A stretch of 64,000 bases of DNA, from positions 32,001 to 96,000 of the forward strand of contig JAPUFC010000093.1 in the NCBI GenBank assembly GCA_027492275.1. Reading direction: 5' to 3'. The notes below the pieces were generated by a model, which had not been told where the DNA came from, did no database searches, and saw nothing but the letters and a program-made list of their open reading frames with translations. Both the position numbers and the translations under genes were made by a program. Below are positions 20,350 to 28,614 of the stretch, in pieces. The stretch comes from Mesorhizobium sp. GTDB lineage: Bacteria > Pseudomonadota > Alphaproteobacteria > Rhizobiales > Rhizobiaceae. Position 1 is the stretch's first letter. Every line of letters begins with the position of its first letter.

Positions 20350-20367
20350 TACATGACCAGACAAGTT
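20350..20367 (-). promoter_or_regulatory. B-box 3 between GntR-1 and MFS-1
   Basis: On the minus strand AACTTG, TCTGGT, CATGTA, preceded by TA so that TAACTT overlaps it, exactly as in the F420 operon leader. It lies in the divergent region of gntR-1 and the MFS gene. A second GntR-type core, GTATAGAC (20389-20396), lies nearer the MFS gene over its likely -10. Confidence 0.55.
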
Positions 20368-20419
20368 ATTTCATTCAGCCTGTCGATTGTATAGACTGAT
20401 CGAAATGGGAGAAGCGGGC

Positions 20420-21604
20420 ATGCGGCTTGCGCCGAAGACGGGAAAGGTGTCGCGGCCGTTCTGGCTGCTGGCCCTCATCATCGGCTCCGGGTCGCTCGGC
20501 ATGCACATCCTGGCGCCCGTGCTGCCACTGGTCGGGGCGGAGTTCTCCATCGGCGTGGCTGGGACGCAGCAGGTCATCAGCCTCTATATGTTCGCCTTCG
20601 CCGCCGGCCAGCTTGTCTACGGGCCGCTGTCCGACCGCTACGGCCGCCGCCCGGTGCTGCTGTCGGGCCTGTCCATCTTCATCGCCTCCGGTGTCCTGTG
20701 CGTTTTCGCCACCAGCTTCGAATGGCTGCTGGCCGCGCGCGTGGCGCAGGCGCTGGGCGGATGTGCGGGAATGGTGGTGGGGCGCGCCATCGTCCACGAC
20801 ACCGCGCGCGACGAGGATGCGGCCTCCACCATCGGCGCGCTGAACACGCTGCTGCTCGTCTCGCCCGCCGTGGCCCCGGTCCTCGGCCTGTGGATCGCGC
20901 AGCACGCCGGCTGGCGATCCGTGATCCTGATCCTGGTGGCGTTCGGCCTGGTCGCCTTCGTCGGCACGCTGCTGCTCGTCTCGGAGACCGCCGAGCGCAG
21001 GCCGGAGCCGGTCGGTGCGACCATTGCCAAATACGGCCGGCTGCTCGCCTCGCCGTCCTACATGATCCGGGTGCTGTCCGCCGCGCTCACCACGACGACC
21101 CTGTTCGTTGTGCTCACCATGTCGCCCTTCGTCGTCACCGGCCATCTCGGCCTGCCGCTGGCGGATGCCGGCTTCTTCTACGTCGCCTTCATCGGCGGGC
21201 TGATCGCGGGCAGCGTGCTGTCCAGCCGGCTGGTGCGCCGCGTCGGCTTCGAGCGCCTGATGCTGGTCGCCGGCTGCTTCGGCGTTTCCGGCAGCGCCCT
21301 CTACGTCGCGGCCTATCTGACCGGCCAGCTTGGGCCGGCGGTGTTCCTCGCCGCCGGATGTCTCTACACGCTGATGTCCGGCACCATGGCGCCGCTGACC
21401 CTGACCCGCACGGTCGGGCTCGCCCCAGACATGCGGGGGTCCGCCACCGGCATCTTCGGCTTCAGCCAGATCTTCGCCGGTGCGACCGCCGTCAGCGTCG
21501 CCAGCACCGGCCCTGACGTGACGCTGTCGACCGGCCTGGTGATGCTGTTCTGCTCCGGATGCGGCCTGGCGATCCTGCTGGCGCTGCGCGTCAGGCCAGG
21601 GTGA
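20420..21604 (+). CDS. Bcr/CflA-type MFS transporter 1
   Basis: 394 residues, about 12 membrane helices. The segment LILAPVLPLVG-like start, GQLVYGPLSDRYGRRPVLL (motif A between helices 2 and 3) and the helix-4 run RVAQALGGCAGMVVGRAIV are typical of the drug-resistance Bcr/CflA subfamily. It is closely similar to the MFS at 41361, including the N-terminus. It may export a toxic intermediate or import the substrate. ATG 20420 is chosen; ATG 20405 is possible. The last 14 bases overlap the convergent DUF35 gene. Confidence 0.88.
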   Translation: MRLAPKTGKVSRPFWLLALIIGSGSLGMHILAPVLPLVGAEFSIGVAGTQQVISLYMFAFAAGQLVYGPLSDRYGRRPVLLSGLSIFIASGVLCVFATSFEWLLAARVAQALGGCAGMVVGRAIVHDTARDEDAASTIGALNTLLLVSPAVAPVLGLWIAQHAGWRSVILILVAFGLVAFVGTLLLVSETAERRPEPVGATIAKYGRLLASPSYMIRVLSAALTTTTLFVVLTMSPFVVTGHLGLPLADAGFFYVAFIGGLIAGSVLSSRLVRRVGFERLMLVAGCFGVSGSALYVAAYLTGQLGPAVFLAAGCLYTLMSGTMAPLTLTRTVGLAPDMRGSATGIFGFSQIFAGATAVSVASTGPDVTLSTGLVMLFCSGCGLAILLALRVRPG

Positions 21605-22022
21605 AGCGCGGCACCACCACCCCGTCGCCGCGTTCCACGAACACCGCCTTGACGGGCGCGTCGATCCGCACCGCGTCCACCGGCGCGTCGACGATGCTGG
21701 TGGTCAGCCGCGCGCCGGGCGCGTCGTCGAGGTCGATCAAGGCAGGCACGTAAGGGATGCAACCCTCCATCGCCGGCACGATGGCGCGCGTGACGATCGT
21801 GTAGGAGAAGATCGTGCCGCGCCCCGACAGCGTCGGCCAGTCGATCGCCTGCGACCGGCAATGCGGGCAGAAGGGCGTCGGCGGCATGCGGAAGCGGCCG
21901 CAGGCGGCGCAACGCGGAACAGTCAGCCTGTGCTCCCGCGCCGCGTCCCAATAGGGTTTCGTCCAGCGGTCCTGCGCCAGCGAGAACAGGTCGTCGGCGG
22001 GCGATTTGGCGATTGCGCTCAT
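21591..22022 (-). CDS. DUF35 / OB-fold zinc-ribbon acyl-CoA-associated protein
   Basis: 143 residues. A rubredoxin-like zinc ribbon (CAACGRFRMPPTPFCPHC, four cysteines) is followed by an OB fold (GRGTIFSYTIV ... PYVPALIDLDD). Proteins of this kind bind acyl-CoA and partner a thiolase-fold enzyme; in steroid side-chain breakdown the DUF35 domain of ChsH2 supports the aldolase Ltp2. Here it is 3 bp downstream of a thiolase-fold gene, so a complex of the two is likely. Last gene of the ACAD - thiolase-fold - DUF35 operon. Confidence 0.88.
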   Translation of the reverse strand: MSAIAKSPADDLFSLAQDRWTKPYWDAAREHRLTVPRCAACGRFRMPPTPFCPHCRSQAIDWPTLSGRGTIFSYTIVTRAIVPAMEGCIPYVPALIDLDDAPGARLTTSIVDAPVDAVRIDAPVKAVFVERGDGVVVPRFTLA

Positions 22023-22025
22023 GGC

Positions 22026-23189
22026 CTATTCCCCCAGCACCAGCCCGCTCATCGGAATGGACGACGGTCCGCCCGTCACCAGCGCGAATTTCGCGCCCGT
22101 GACCTGGTTCACCGCGTCGCCGCGGATTTGCGCCACCGCCTCGCGGATATGGCTCATGCCCCAGATATAGCCGCCGGAAAGCTGCCCGCCATCGGTGTTG
22201 ACGGGCAGCGAGCCGCCGTCGAAGCGGATCGCGCCGCTGGCCACGAAGGGCCCGCCTTCGCCCCGTGCGCAGAAACCGTAATCCTCGAGCTGCGCGATGA
22301 CCATCGGCGTGAAATGGTCGTAGATCTGCGCCACGTCGATGTCCTGCGGCGTCAGCCCGGACTGCCGCCAAAGATCGCGCGCCACCGAGCGGTGCCCGGA
22401 GGTGAGGAACTGGTCTTCCGGCATGTTGAACCAGTAGAGGGAGCGGCCCCAGCCGGCCTCGCCGCCTTGCGTGCAGCCATGCACCACCACCGGTTTCCGC
22501 TTCAGGTCGCGGGCGCGCTCGGCCGAGGTGACGATGACCGCGATCGCGCCGTCCGATTCCATGCAGAAGTCGAACAGGCAGAGCGGATCGGCGATCATCG
22601 GCGCGGCGAAATAATCGTTCGGCGTCATCGGCTTGCGCATCAGCGCGTCGGGATGGTTCAGCGCGTTGAGGCGCGTCGAGATGGCGACTTCGGCGAAGTG
22701 TTCGCGCGTCGTGCCGTAGCGGTGCATGTGCCGCCTGGCCAGCAGCGCGAACATGTGGCCGGGACCGATCAGCCCGGCCGATTCGTACCACGCGTTCTCG
22801 GGCTGCGACTCGTAGGACTGCGTCACCGAGCCGAAGCGCTGCACGCCCTGCTGCACGCCGCCCACCACGACAATGACCTCCGCCAGCCCGGCCACGATCG
22901 CGGCGGAAGCCAGGCCGACCGCGCCCGCCGAACCGCCGCCGCTGCCGGTCAGGATGGAGGTGAAGCGCACCTCCGGGATGCCCAGCGTCTCCATGAGGTA
23001 GGGCGTGTCGAAGCCGCCGGAATAGGAGGCGAAGCCGTCGATGTCCTCGATGGCCAGGCCGGCGTCCTCCGCCGCCGCGATCACCGCCTTGCCGACCAGC
23101 TCCGGCAGCGTCTGCGGCGCGGAGCGGCCGCGCTTGTAGTAGGGCGTGGCCCCGACGCCCGCGATGGCCGTCCGGCGCGCGATGCTCAT
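22026..23189 (-). CDS. thiolase-fold protein lacking the nucleophilic cysteine (Ltp-like, possible retro-aldolase)
   Basis: 387 residues, thiolase superfamily, lipid-transfer/nondecarboxylating branch. Where thiolases have the acylated cysteine the sequence reads SILTGSGGGSAGAVGLA, without cysteine. The later segments QIYDHFTPMVIAQLEDYG and GGYIWGMSHIREA replace the NEAF and GHP..ASG motifs. This pattern matches Ltp2-type enzymes, which cleave branched 3-hydroxyacyl-CoA by retro-aldol reaction with tyrosines, together with a DUF35 partner. The gene overlaps the ACAD by four bases and is followed by DUF35. Ordinary thiolysis is unlikely; the exact substrate is unknown. Confidence 0.82.
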   Translation of the reverse strand: MSIARRTAIAGVGATPYYKRGRSAPQTLPELVGKAVIAAAEDAGLAIEDIDGFASYSGGFDTPYLMETLGIPEVRFTSILTGSGGGSAGAVGLASAAIVAGLAEVIVVVGGVQQGVQRFGSVTQSYESQPENAWYESAGLIGPGHMFALLARRHMHRYGTTREHFAEVAISTRLNALNHPDALMRKPMTPNDYFAAPMIADPLCLFDFCMESDGAIAVIVTSAERARDLKRKPVVVHGCTQGGEAGWGRSLYWFNMPEDQFLTSGHRSVARDLWRQSGLTPQDIDVAQIYDHFTPMVIAQLEDYGFCARGEGGPFVASGAIRFDGGSLPVNTDGGQLSGGYIWGMSHIREAVAQIRGDAVNQVTGAKFALVTGGPSSIPMSGLVLGE

Positions 23190-24343
23190 CCCTGATACCC
23201 TTCCGCCACGAGGTTGCGGGCGATCACCAGCTTCTGCACCTCCGATGCGCCCTCGTAGAGCCGCGCCGGCCGGACCTCGCGGTAGAGCTGCTCCACGACC
23301 GAGCCGCGCGTGACGCCCATGCCGCCGAAAAGCTGCACTGCCGCGTCGACGATGCGGCCGGCGGCCTCGGTGCCGGCATATTTCGCGATCGAGACCTCGC
23401 GCGAGCAGCGCCCGCCGGTCGTGTCCTTCATCCAGGCGGCGCGATAGACGGCGAGCGCCGCCTGGTCCAGGTCGATCGACATGTCGGCGAGCTTGGACTG
23501 CACGCCGGGGATCTCGGCCATCGCCGTGCCGAACAGCCGCCGCTCGCGCATGCGCGCGATCGTCTCGTCCAGCGCGCGCCGCGCCATGCCGACGCAGGCG
23601 GCGCCGACCGAGGTGCGGAAGATGTCGAAGGTCGCCATGGCGATCCCGAACCCCTTGCCGGGCTGGCCGATCAGGCTGGAGGCCGGCACGCGGCAGGTCT
23701 CGAAGGTCAGCGGCGCCAGCGGGTGCGGCGCCATCAGGTGGATCGGCTCGCCCGTCACCATGCCCCTGGTGCCGGCGTCGACGATGAAGGCGGACAGGCC
23801 GCGCGCGCCCGGCGCCTCGCCGGTGCGGGCGATCACGATGTAGTGGTCGGCGAAGGGCGCGTTGGAGATGAAGGTCTTGCCGCCGTCGAGCACGTAGTCG
23901 TCGCCGTCGCGCCGCGCGGTCGTGGTGATGCTGGCGACGTCGGAGCCGGTCGCCGGCTCCGTCAGCGCGAAGGCTGCGATTTTCTCGCCGCGCCGCACGG
24001 GGTCGAGATAGCGCGCCTTCTGCTCCGGCGTGCCGTGCAGCCACAGCGCGCCCGTGCCGATGCCCTGCATGGCGACGACGTTGTCGGCCAGAACCGACTG
24101 GTAGGAGATCGCTTCCCGCGCCACGCAGACGGCGCGCACGTCCACCGTCTCGCCCTCGCCGGGCACGACCATGTCGAAAAAGCCGCTCTCGCCCAGCGAG
24201 CGGGCGATGGCGCGGCAGGCCGTCCCCAGTTCGCCCTCCTCGACCTCGTGGTCGACGGGACAGCGCCAGGCCCCGATACGTTCGGCGAGGCTGCGGTGGC
24301 GGTCCTCGAAGAAGGGCCATGGCCAGAGCGACCATCTGTTCAT
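23186..24343 (-). CDS. acyl-CoA dehydrogenase
   Basis: 385 residues. FALTEPATGSDVAS (FAD/substrate contact), DDYVLDGGKTFISNAPFADHY, RRLFGTAMAEIPGVQSKLADM and the C-terminal GGMGVTRGSVVEQLYREVRPARLYEGASEV are all family motifs, and the last carries the catalytic glutamate position. It introduces a double bond into an acyl-CoA. First gene of the operon with the Ltp-like protein and DUF35. The start ATG 24343 has GGAGG nine bases upstream. A-box 2 lies 73 bp upstream, in the region shared with the divergent hbd operon. Confidence 0.9.
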   Translation of the reverse strand: MNRWSLWPWPFFEDRHRSLAERIGAWRCPVDHEVEEGELGTACRAIARSLGESGFFDMVVPGEGETVDVRAVCVAREAISYQSVLADNVVAMQGIGTGALWLHGTPEQKARYLDPVRRGEKIAAFALTEPATGSDVASITTTARRDGDDYVLDGGKTFISNAPFADHYIVIARTGEAPGARGLSAFIVDAGTRGMVTGEPIHLMAPHPLAPLTFETCRVPASSLIGQPGKGFGIAMATFDIFRTSVGAACVGMARRALDETIARMRERRLFGTAMAEIPGVQSKLADMSIDLDQAALAVYRAAWMKDTTGGRCSREVSIAKYAGTEAAGRIVDAAVQLFGGMGVTRGSVVEQLYREVRPARLYEGASEVQKLVIARNLVAEGYQG

Positions 24344-24415
24344 CGGACATGTCCTCCCCGGATGCGGCGGCGCATGGCGGCCGGCCTTTCTCTAGCACAG
24401 CGGCATTCGATCTCA

Positions 24416-24436
24416 ATGAAGAATACTATTCTGCAT
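24416..24436 (+). promoter_or_regulatory. A-box 2 with promoter of the hbd operon
   Basis: ATGAAGAAT, ACT, ATTCTGCAT: 8 of 9 bases symmetric. Twelve bases later TTGAAG (24449-24454), 17 bp, TAGGAA (24472-24477). The divergent ACAD operon starts 73 bp on the other side and may share the site. The rest of the 24344-24697 gap shows no gene; bases 24478-24697 appear to be leader. Confidence 0.7.
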
Positions 24437-24697
24437 AAAGAAAAATACTTGAAGCGGCGGCGATTGGTTGGTAGGAAATCGACGTGGGCGCGAAGGCGGC
24501 CCGCGGCGCCGGGTCCGGTGCGCAGGAGGAGGAAAGGGAGGCAGGCGCGCTTCGCCGCGCCGCCGGGTGCGTCGCCGCCCGGTCTCCGGTCTGGTTTTCC
24601 CCGTTGCGGCAAGCGAGCGGTGGGCGCGGTGCGGTCGGATGGCCGATCCGGGCGGATACCGCGCGGCTTGCGTGGATTGTGAAGAGAGGGAAGTCCC

Positions 24698-25591
24698 GTG
24701 AACAAGAACGCCAAGGTCTCCGTCATCGGCGCCGGCCAAATGGGTCTCGGCATCGCGCATGCCTTCGCCGTCAGCGGCTTCCGCGTCTCCCTCGTCGACG
24801 TCAGCGCCGAGCAGTTGAAGAAGGCCGAGGCGGCCATCCACGGCATTGTCGCCGAAGGCATCTCGCGCGGCAAGGTCGAGGCCTCCGTGGCGGAGGCGGT
24901 TCGCGGCAGGCTGGCGACCACCGGCGACCTCGCCGGCGGCGTCAAGGACTGCGACCTGGTCATCGAGACCGCCACCGAGAACCTGCCGACCAAGCTCAAG
25001 ATCATCGAGACGGTCGATTCGGTCGTCTCCGGGGACGCCATCGTGGCGACCAACACCTCGGCCCTGTCCATCACCGAGCTCGCCGCCATCTCGAAGCGCC
25101 CCGAGCGCTTCGTCGGCATGCATTTCTTCAATCCCGTCCACAAGATGAAGCTGGTCGAGATCATCAAGGGCATCGCCACCACCAATGAGGTGGTGGAGGA
25201 GGTCCGCGCCTATTCCGAAGCCATCGGCAAGACCTCGATCGTCGTCAACGAGGCCCCCGGCTTCACCACCAGCCGCATCTCCTCCCTGCTCGGCAACGAG
25301 GCGATGTGGATGCTCTCCGAAGGCGTGGCGACCGCCGAGGACATCGACACCTCGCTGCGCATGGCCTTCAACCATCCGATGGGTCCGCTGGAGCTCGGCG
25401 ACCTGACCGGCTGGGACACGCGGCTCTCGGTCATCAAGTATCTGCACCAGACGCTCGGCGAGAAGTTCCGTCCCTGTCCGCTGATCATCAAGATGGTGGC
25501 CGCCGGCCGCTACGGCCGCAAGGTCGGCCACGGCGTCTACAAATACGAGAACGGGCAGAAGGTGCCGAATTCCGGTCTCCGGCCCTATTAA
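24698..25591 (+). CDS. 3-hydroxybutyryl-CoA dehydrogenase (3-hydroxyacyl-CoA dehydrogenase)
   Basis: 297 residues, the single-function size. It oxidises (S)-3-hydroxyacyl-CoA with NAD. The dinucleotide loop is VIGAGQMGLGIAHAFA (residues about 8-23), the catalytic histidine is in FVGMHFFNPVHKMKLVEII, and the C-terminal domain begins NEAPGFTTSRI and contains GRKVGHGVYKY. First gene of a three-gene plus-strand unit with a dienoyl-CoA reductase and an enoyl-CoA hydratase, under A-box 2, so a beta-oxidation role is clear. Confidence 0.95.
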   Translation: MNKNAKVSVIGAGQMGLGIAHAFAVSGFRVSLVDVSAEQLKKAEAAIHGIVAEGISRGKVEASVAEAVRGRLATTGDLAGGVKDCDLVIETATENLPTKLKIIETVDSVVSGDAIVATNTSALSITELAAISKRPERFVGMHFFNPVHKMKLVEIIKGIATTNEVVEEVRAYSEAIGKTSIVVNEAPGFTTSRISSLLGNEAMWMLSEGVATAEDIDTSLRMAFNHPMGPLELGDLTGWDTRLSVIKYLHQTLGEKFRPCPLIIKMVAAGRYGRKVGHGVYKYENGQKVPNSGLRPY

Positions 25592-25639
25592 TCCGCCGCC
25601 AGGTCCGGCACCCTGCCGCACATCACAGGAGGGCCGACG

Positions 25640-26443
25640 ATGAAGGCGACATTCGATTATTCCGGCTGCAACGTCTTCGTAGTCGGCGGCACCAGCGGCA
25701 TCAATCTCGGCATCGCGGAGGCCTTCGCCGCCGCCGGCGCGCGCCTCGGCGTCGCCAGCCGCCGGCAGGAGAAGGTTGACGCGGCCGTCGCGCGTCTCGC
25801 CGGCAAGGGCGGGCCGGCGCTGGGCTATGCCTTCGACGTGCGCGACGCGCCCGCCGTCGCCGCCGGGCTGGCGCAGTTCGCCGGGGAAGCCGGACCGATC
25901 GACGTGCTGGTCTCGGGCGCCGCCGGCAATTTTCCCGCGCCCTTCGAGAAAATCTCCGCCAACGGCTTCAAGTCCGTGGTCGATATCGACCTGCTCGGCA
26001 CCTACAACGTCATGAAGGCTGCTTATCCGCACCTCAGGCGGCCCGATGGAGGGCGGCCCGGCGGCAGCGTCATCAACATCTCCGCCCCGCAGGCCGTGGT
26101 GCCGATGGCGTGGCAGGTGCATGTCTGCGCCGCCAAGGCCGGCGTCGACATGGTCACGCGCACGCTGGCCATCGAATGGGGCGCGGAAGGCTTGCGCATC
26201 AACAGCGTCATCCCCGGCCCGATTGCCGGCACCGAGGGCATGGCCCGCCTCGCGCCCGACGCGGCGTCGACCGCCAGGGTGATCAAGGGCGTGCCGCTCG
26301 GCCGCATGGGCACGCCGCGCGACGTCGCCAATGCCTGCCTCTTCCTCGGCTCGGAGGCCGCCTCCTACGTCACCGGCGCGGTGATGACCGCCGATGGCGG
26401 CTGGGCGCAGACCGGCGCGCCGCTCGATTTCGCGGCGCTGTGA
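25640..26443 (+). CDS. 2,4-dienoyl-CoA reductase, SDR type (peroxisomal DECR2-like)
   Basis: 267 residues. The NADP loop is GGTSGINLG (16-24). Around residues 157-167 the usual YxxxK is replaced by QVHVCAAK: the tyrosine is missing and the lysine kept, as in eukaryotic peroxisomal 2,4-dienoyl-CoA reductase. The C-terminal GPIAGTEGMARL and ASYVTGAVMTADGG also match that family from memory. It should reduce 2,4-dienoyl-CoA to 3-enoyl-CoA with NADPH, allowing breakdown of unsaturated chains. It sits between hbd and an enoyl-CoA hydratase, which supports this. Confidence 0.85.
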   Translation: MKATFDYSGCNVFVVGGTSGINLGIAEAFAAAGARLGVASRRQEKVDAAVARLAGKGGPALGYAFDVRDAPAVAAGLAQFAGEAGPIDVLVSGAAGNFPAPFEKISANGFKSVVDIDLLGTYNVMKAAYPHLRRPDGGRPGGSVINISAPQAVVPMAWQVHVCAAKAGVDMVTRTLAIEWGAEGLRINSVIPGPIAGTEGMARLAPDAASTARVIKGVPLGRMGTPRDVANACLFLGSEAASYVTGAVMTADGGWAQTGAPLDFAAL

Positions 26444-26445
26444 GC

Positions 26446-27306
26446 ATGGCCGGGACGCTGCGCTACGACGTTTCCGAGGGCATCGCCACCATCGTGCTCG
26501 ACCGCCCGCAGCGGCTGAACGCCTTCACCGTCGCCATGGGCGAGGAAATCCGCGCCGCGCTCGATCTGGCCGACGGCGACGATGCCGTGCGCGCCGTCAT
26601 CGTGACGGGCGAGGGGCGCGCCTTCTGCGCCGGCATGGACCTGTCGGTCGACGGCAACGTCTTCGGCCTGGATGAAAGCGTCGATCCGTTCGGGCCGGAA
26701 GCGGAGAAGATCCGCGACACGGGCGGCCTGGTCACGCTGCGCATCTTCCGCATGAAGAAGCCGGTCATCGCCGCCGTCAACGGCCATGCGGTCGGCATCG
26801 GCGCCACGATGACGCTGGCCATGGACGCGCGCATCGTCTCAGGCGCGGCCAGTGTCGGCTTCGTCTTCGCCCGGCTCGGCATCTCCATGGAGGCCTGCTC
26901 GAGCTGGTTCCTGCCGCGCCTTGTCGGGATGCCGACCGCACTCGACTGGGCGCTGTCCGGCCGCACGCTGCTGCCGGACGAGCTTCTGGCTGCGGGCTAC
27001 GCCAACACGGTCGCCGCGCCGGACGACCTGATCGCCAAGGCGCGCGCCCACGCGCGGCGGCTCACGGACAACACCGCGCCGCGCTCCGTTGCCGTCAACC
27101 GCCAGCTCCTGTGGCGCATGGCCGGCGCGGCGCATCCGATGGAGGCGCACCGCATCGACAGCCGCACCATGCTGCAGATGAGTATGCAGGACGGCCGCGA
27201 GGGCGTGACGGCCTTTGCCGAAAAGCGCCCTCCGGTCTTTGCCGCCAGGGTGTCGGACGGCGCGCCGCTGGGCCTCGATTGGGACGCCGAACCGACGTTC
27301 GAATAG
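26446..27306 (+). CDS. enoyl-CoA hydratase/isomerase family protein (1)
   Basis: 286 residues, crotonase fold. The oxyanion-hole segments are RAFCAGMDLSVDG and NGHAVGIGATMTLAMD. The usual catalytic glutamates are not in standard sequence context (FARLGISMEACSSW), so hydratase, isomerase or another crotonase reaction is possible. The ATG at 26446 lies two bases after the stop of the dienoyl-CoA reductase gene. Last gene of the A-box 2 unit; the next promoter starts directly after its stop. Confidence 0.88.
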   Translation: MAGTLRYDVSEGIATIVLDRPQRLNAFTVAMGEEIRAALDLADGDDAVRAVIVTGEGRAFCAGMDLSVDGNVFGLDESVDPFGPEAEKIRDTGGLVTLRIFRMKKPVIAAVNGHAVGIGATMTLAMDARIVSGAASVGFVFARLGISMEACSSWFLPRLVGMPTALDWALSGRTLLPDELLAAGYANTVAAPDDLIAKARAHARRLTDNTAPRSVAVNRQLLWRMAGAAHPMEAHRIDSRTMLQMSMQDGREGVTAFAEKRPPVFAARVSDGAPLGLDWDAEPTFE

Positions 27307-27318
27307 GCATCATTCTTT

Positions 27319-27339
27319 TTGGAGAATGATATTCTCCAT
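27319..27339 (+). promoter_or_regulatory. A-box 3 with promoter of the ACAD-alpha/beta operon
   Basis: TTGGAGAAT, GAT, ATTCTCCAT: the best copy, with eight contiguous symmetric bases per arm. Eleven bases later TTGAAA (27351-27356), 17 bp, TAAGCC (27374-27379). The expected start, near 27386, coincides with B-box 4. A further half-site, ATTCTT, lies just upstream at 27312. Confidence 0.75.
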
Positions 27340-27386
27340 GATGAAGACGGTTGAAATCGCCGCCGTCTTCCGCTAAGCCTTGATCC

Positions 27387-27404
27387 AACTTGTCTGGACA
27401 TCTT
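27387..27404 (+). promoter_or_regulatory. B-box 4, at the start point of the ACAD-alpha/beta operon
   Basis: AACTTG, TCTGGA, CATCTT, containing the HutC-like core GTCTGGAC. It occupies about +1 to +18 of the promoter driven by A-box 3 and ends 52 bp before the ACAD ATG. The site is placed to block a promoter that the A-box would activate. Confidence 0.6.
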
Positions 27405-27456
27405 GACCGGCAAGCGGAGGAGGGGCCGGCGGCAAGGCCGGCCGGAAAAGGGCTTC

Positions 27457-28614
27457 ATGCGCGATTTTCTCCCCTTTCCCGATTTTTCGGACGCCGCCGC
27501 GCCGCGCGACGTGTCGCGGCTGCGCGCCGAGGTGCGCGCCTTCCTGGACGAGGAGCGCGCGTCCGGCGCCATCGTTCCCGGCCTGCAGACCTGGACCAGT
27601 TTCGACCGCGGCTTCTCCGAGCGCGCGGCGGCGCGCGGCTACGTCGCCATGACCTGGCCGAAGCGCTATGGCGGGCATGAGCGGTCCGCCTTCGAGCGCT
27701 ACGTCGTCTGCGAGGAATTCCTGGCTGCCGGCGCGCCGGTCGGCTCGCACTGGATGGCCGACCGCCAGAGCGGCCCGCAGATCATGCGCAACGGTTCCGA
27801 GGCTCTGCGGGAAGAGGTGCTGCCGCAGATCGCCGCCGGCAAGCTGACCTTCGGCATCGGCATGAGCGAGCCGGATTCCGGCTCCGACCTGTCGTCCGTG
27901 CGCACCAAGGCCGAGAAGGTCGAGGGCGGCTGGCGCATCGAGGGCCGCAAGGTGTGGACCACCAACGCCCACCACGCAGACTACCTGATCGTCCTGTGCC
28001 GCAGCGCGCCGAAGACCGAGGACCGCTATGCCGGCCTGTCGCAGTTCGTCGTGCCGCTCGACGCGCCGGGCGTCACCGTGCGGCCGCTGGTCAACCTGAC
28101 CGGCGAGCATGAACTCAACGAGGTCGTCTTCGACGGCAATGTCGTGCCGGACGCCAACCTGCTCGGCAAGGGCGGCGACGGCTGGAAGCTCGTCACCGAG
28201 GAACTCGCCTTCGAGCGCAGCGGCCCGGACCGCTTTCTCTCCACCTTCGGCCTGCTCAAGGTTCTGGTCGCCGCGCAGGCGGGCAATCCCGACAGCCACG
28301 CGGCGATCGAGATCGGCCGGCTGGTCGCGCGCCTCTCGTCCATCAGGCAATTGTCGCTGCTGATCGGCGACCTGCTGGAGCAGGGCCGGTCGGCAACGGC
28401 CATCGCCACCATCGCCAAGGACCTCGGCACGGGGCTGGAGCAGGAAGTGCCGGAGGTCGCGCGCCGCCTGATGGCCGAGCGGCCCGCGCGCGGCGCGACC
28501 GATTCGGCCGGCGCGCTTGCCTTCGCCATCCTGTCCGCGCCCTGCTTCAGCCTGCGCGGCGGCACGCGCGAAATCCTCAAGGGCATCATCGCACGGGAGC
28601 TTGGCCTGAGATGA
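27457..28614 (+). CDS. acyl-CoA dehydrogenase, FAD-binding subunit of a probable heteromer
   Basis: 385 residues. GIGMSEPDSGSDLSSVRTKA and GGWRIEGRKVWTTNAHHADY form the FAD and substrate site, and the C-terminus reads SLRGGTREILKGIIARELGL. The RGGTREI ending and the overlapping second ACAD gene are typical of alpha2beta2 acyl-CoA dehydrogenases known from actinobacterial steroid degradation (ChsE1-ChsE2 type). It should work on a bulky or branched acyl-CoA. Start ATG 27457; the frame is open from 27403 but reads Arg/Gly-rich there. Confidence 0.88.
   Translation: MRDFLPFPDFSDAAAPRDVSRLRAEVRAFLDEERASGAIVPGLQTWTSFDRGFSERAAARGYVAMTWPKRYGGHERSAFERYVVCEEFLAAGAPVGSHWMADRQSGPQIMRNGSEALREEVLPQIAAGKLTFGIGMSEPDSGSDLSSVRTKAEKVEGGWRIEGRKVWTTNAHHADYLIVLCRSAPKTEDRYAGLSQFVVPLDAPGVTVRPLVNLTGEHELNEVVFDGNVVPDANLLGKGGDGWKLVTEELAFERSGPDRFLSTFGLLKVLVAAQAGNPDSHAAIEIGRLVARLSSIRQLSLLIGDLLEQGRSATAIATIAKDLGTGLEQEVPEVARRLMAERPARGATDSAGALAFAILSAPCFSLRGGTREILKGIIARELGLR

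Noticed and set aside
22026-24416. A 796-residue frame joining the thiolase-fold protein with an upstream region
   Set aside because: The upstream part is an out-of-phase reading of the ACAD gene; the thiolase-fold protein begins at 23189 with a four-base overlap.
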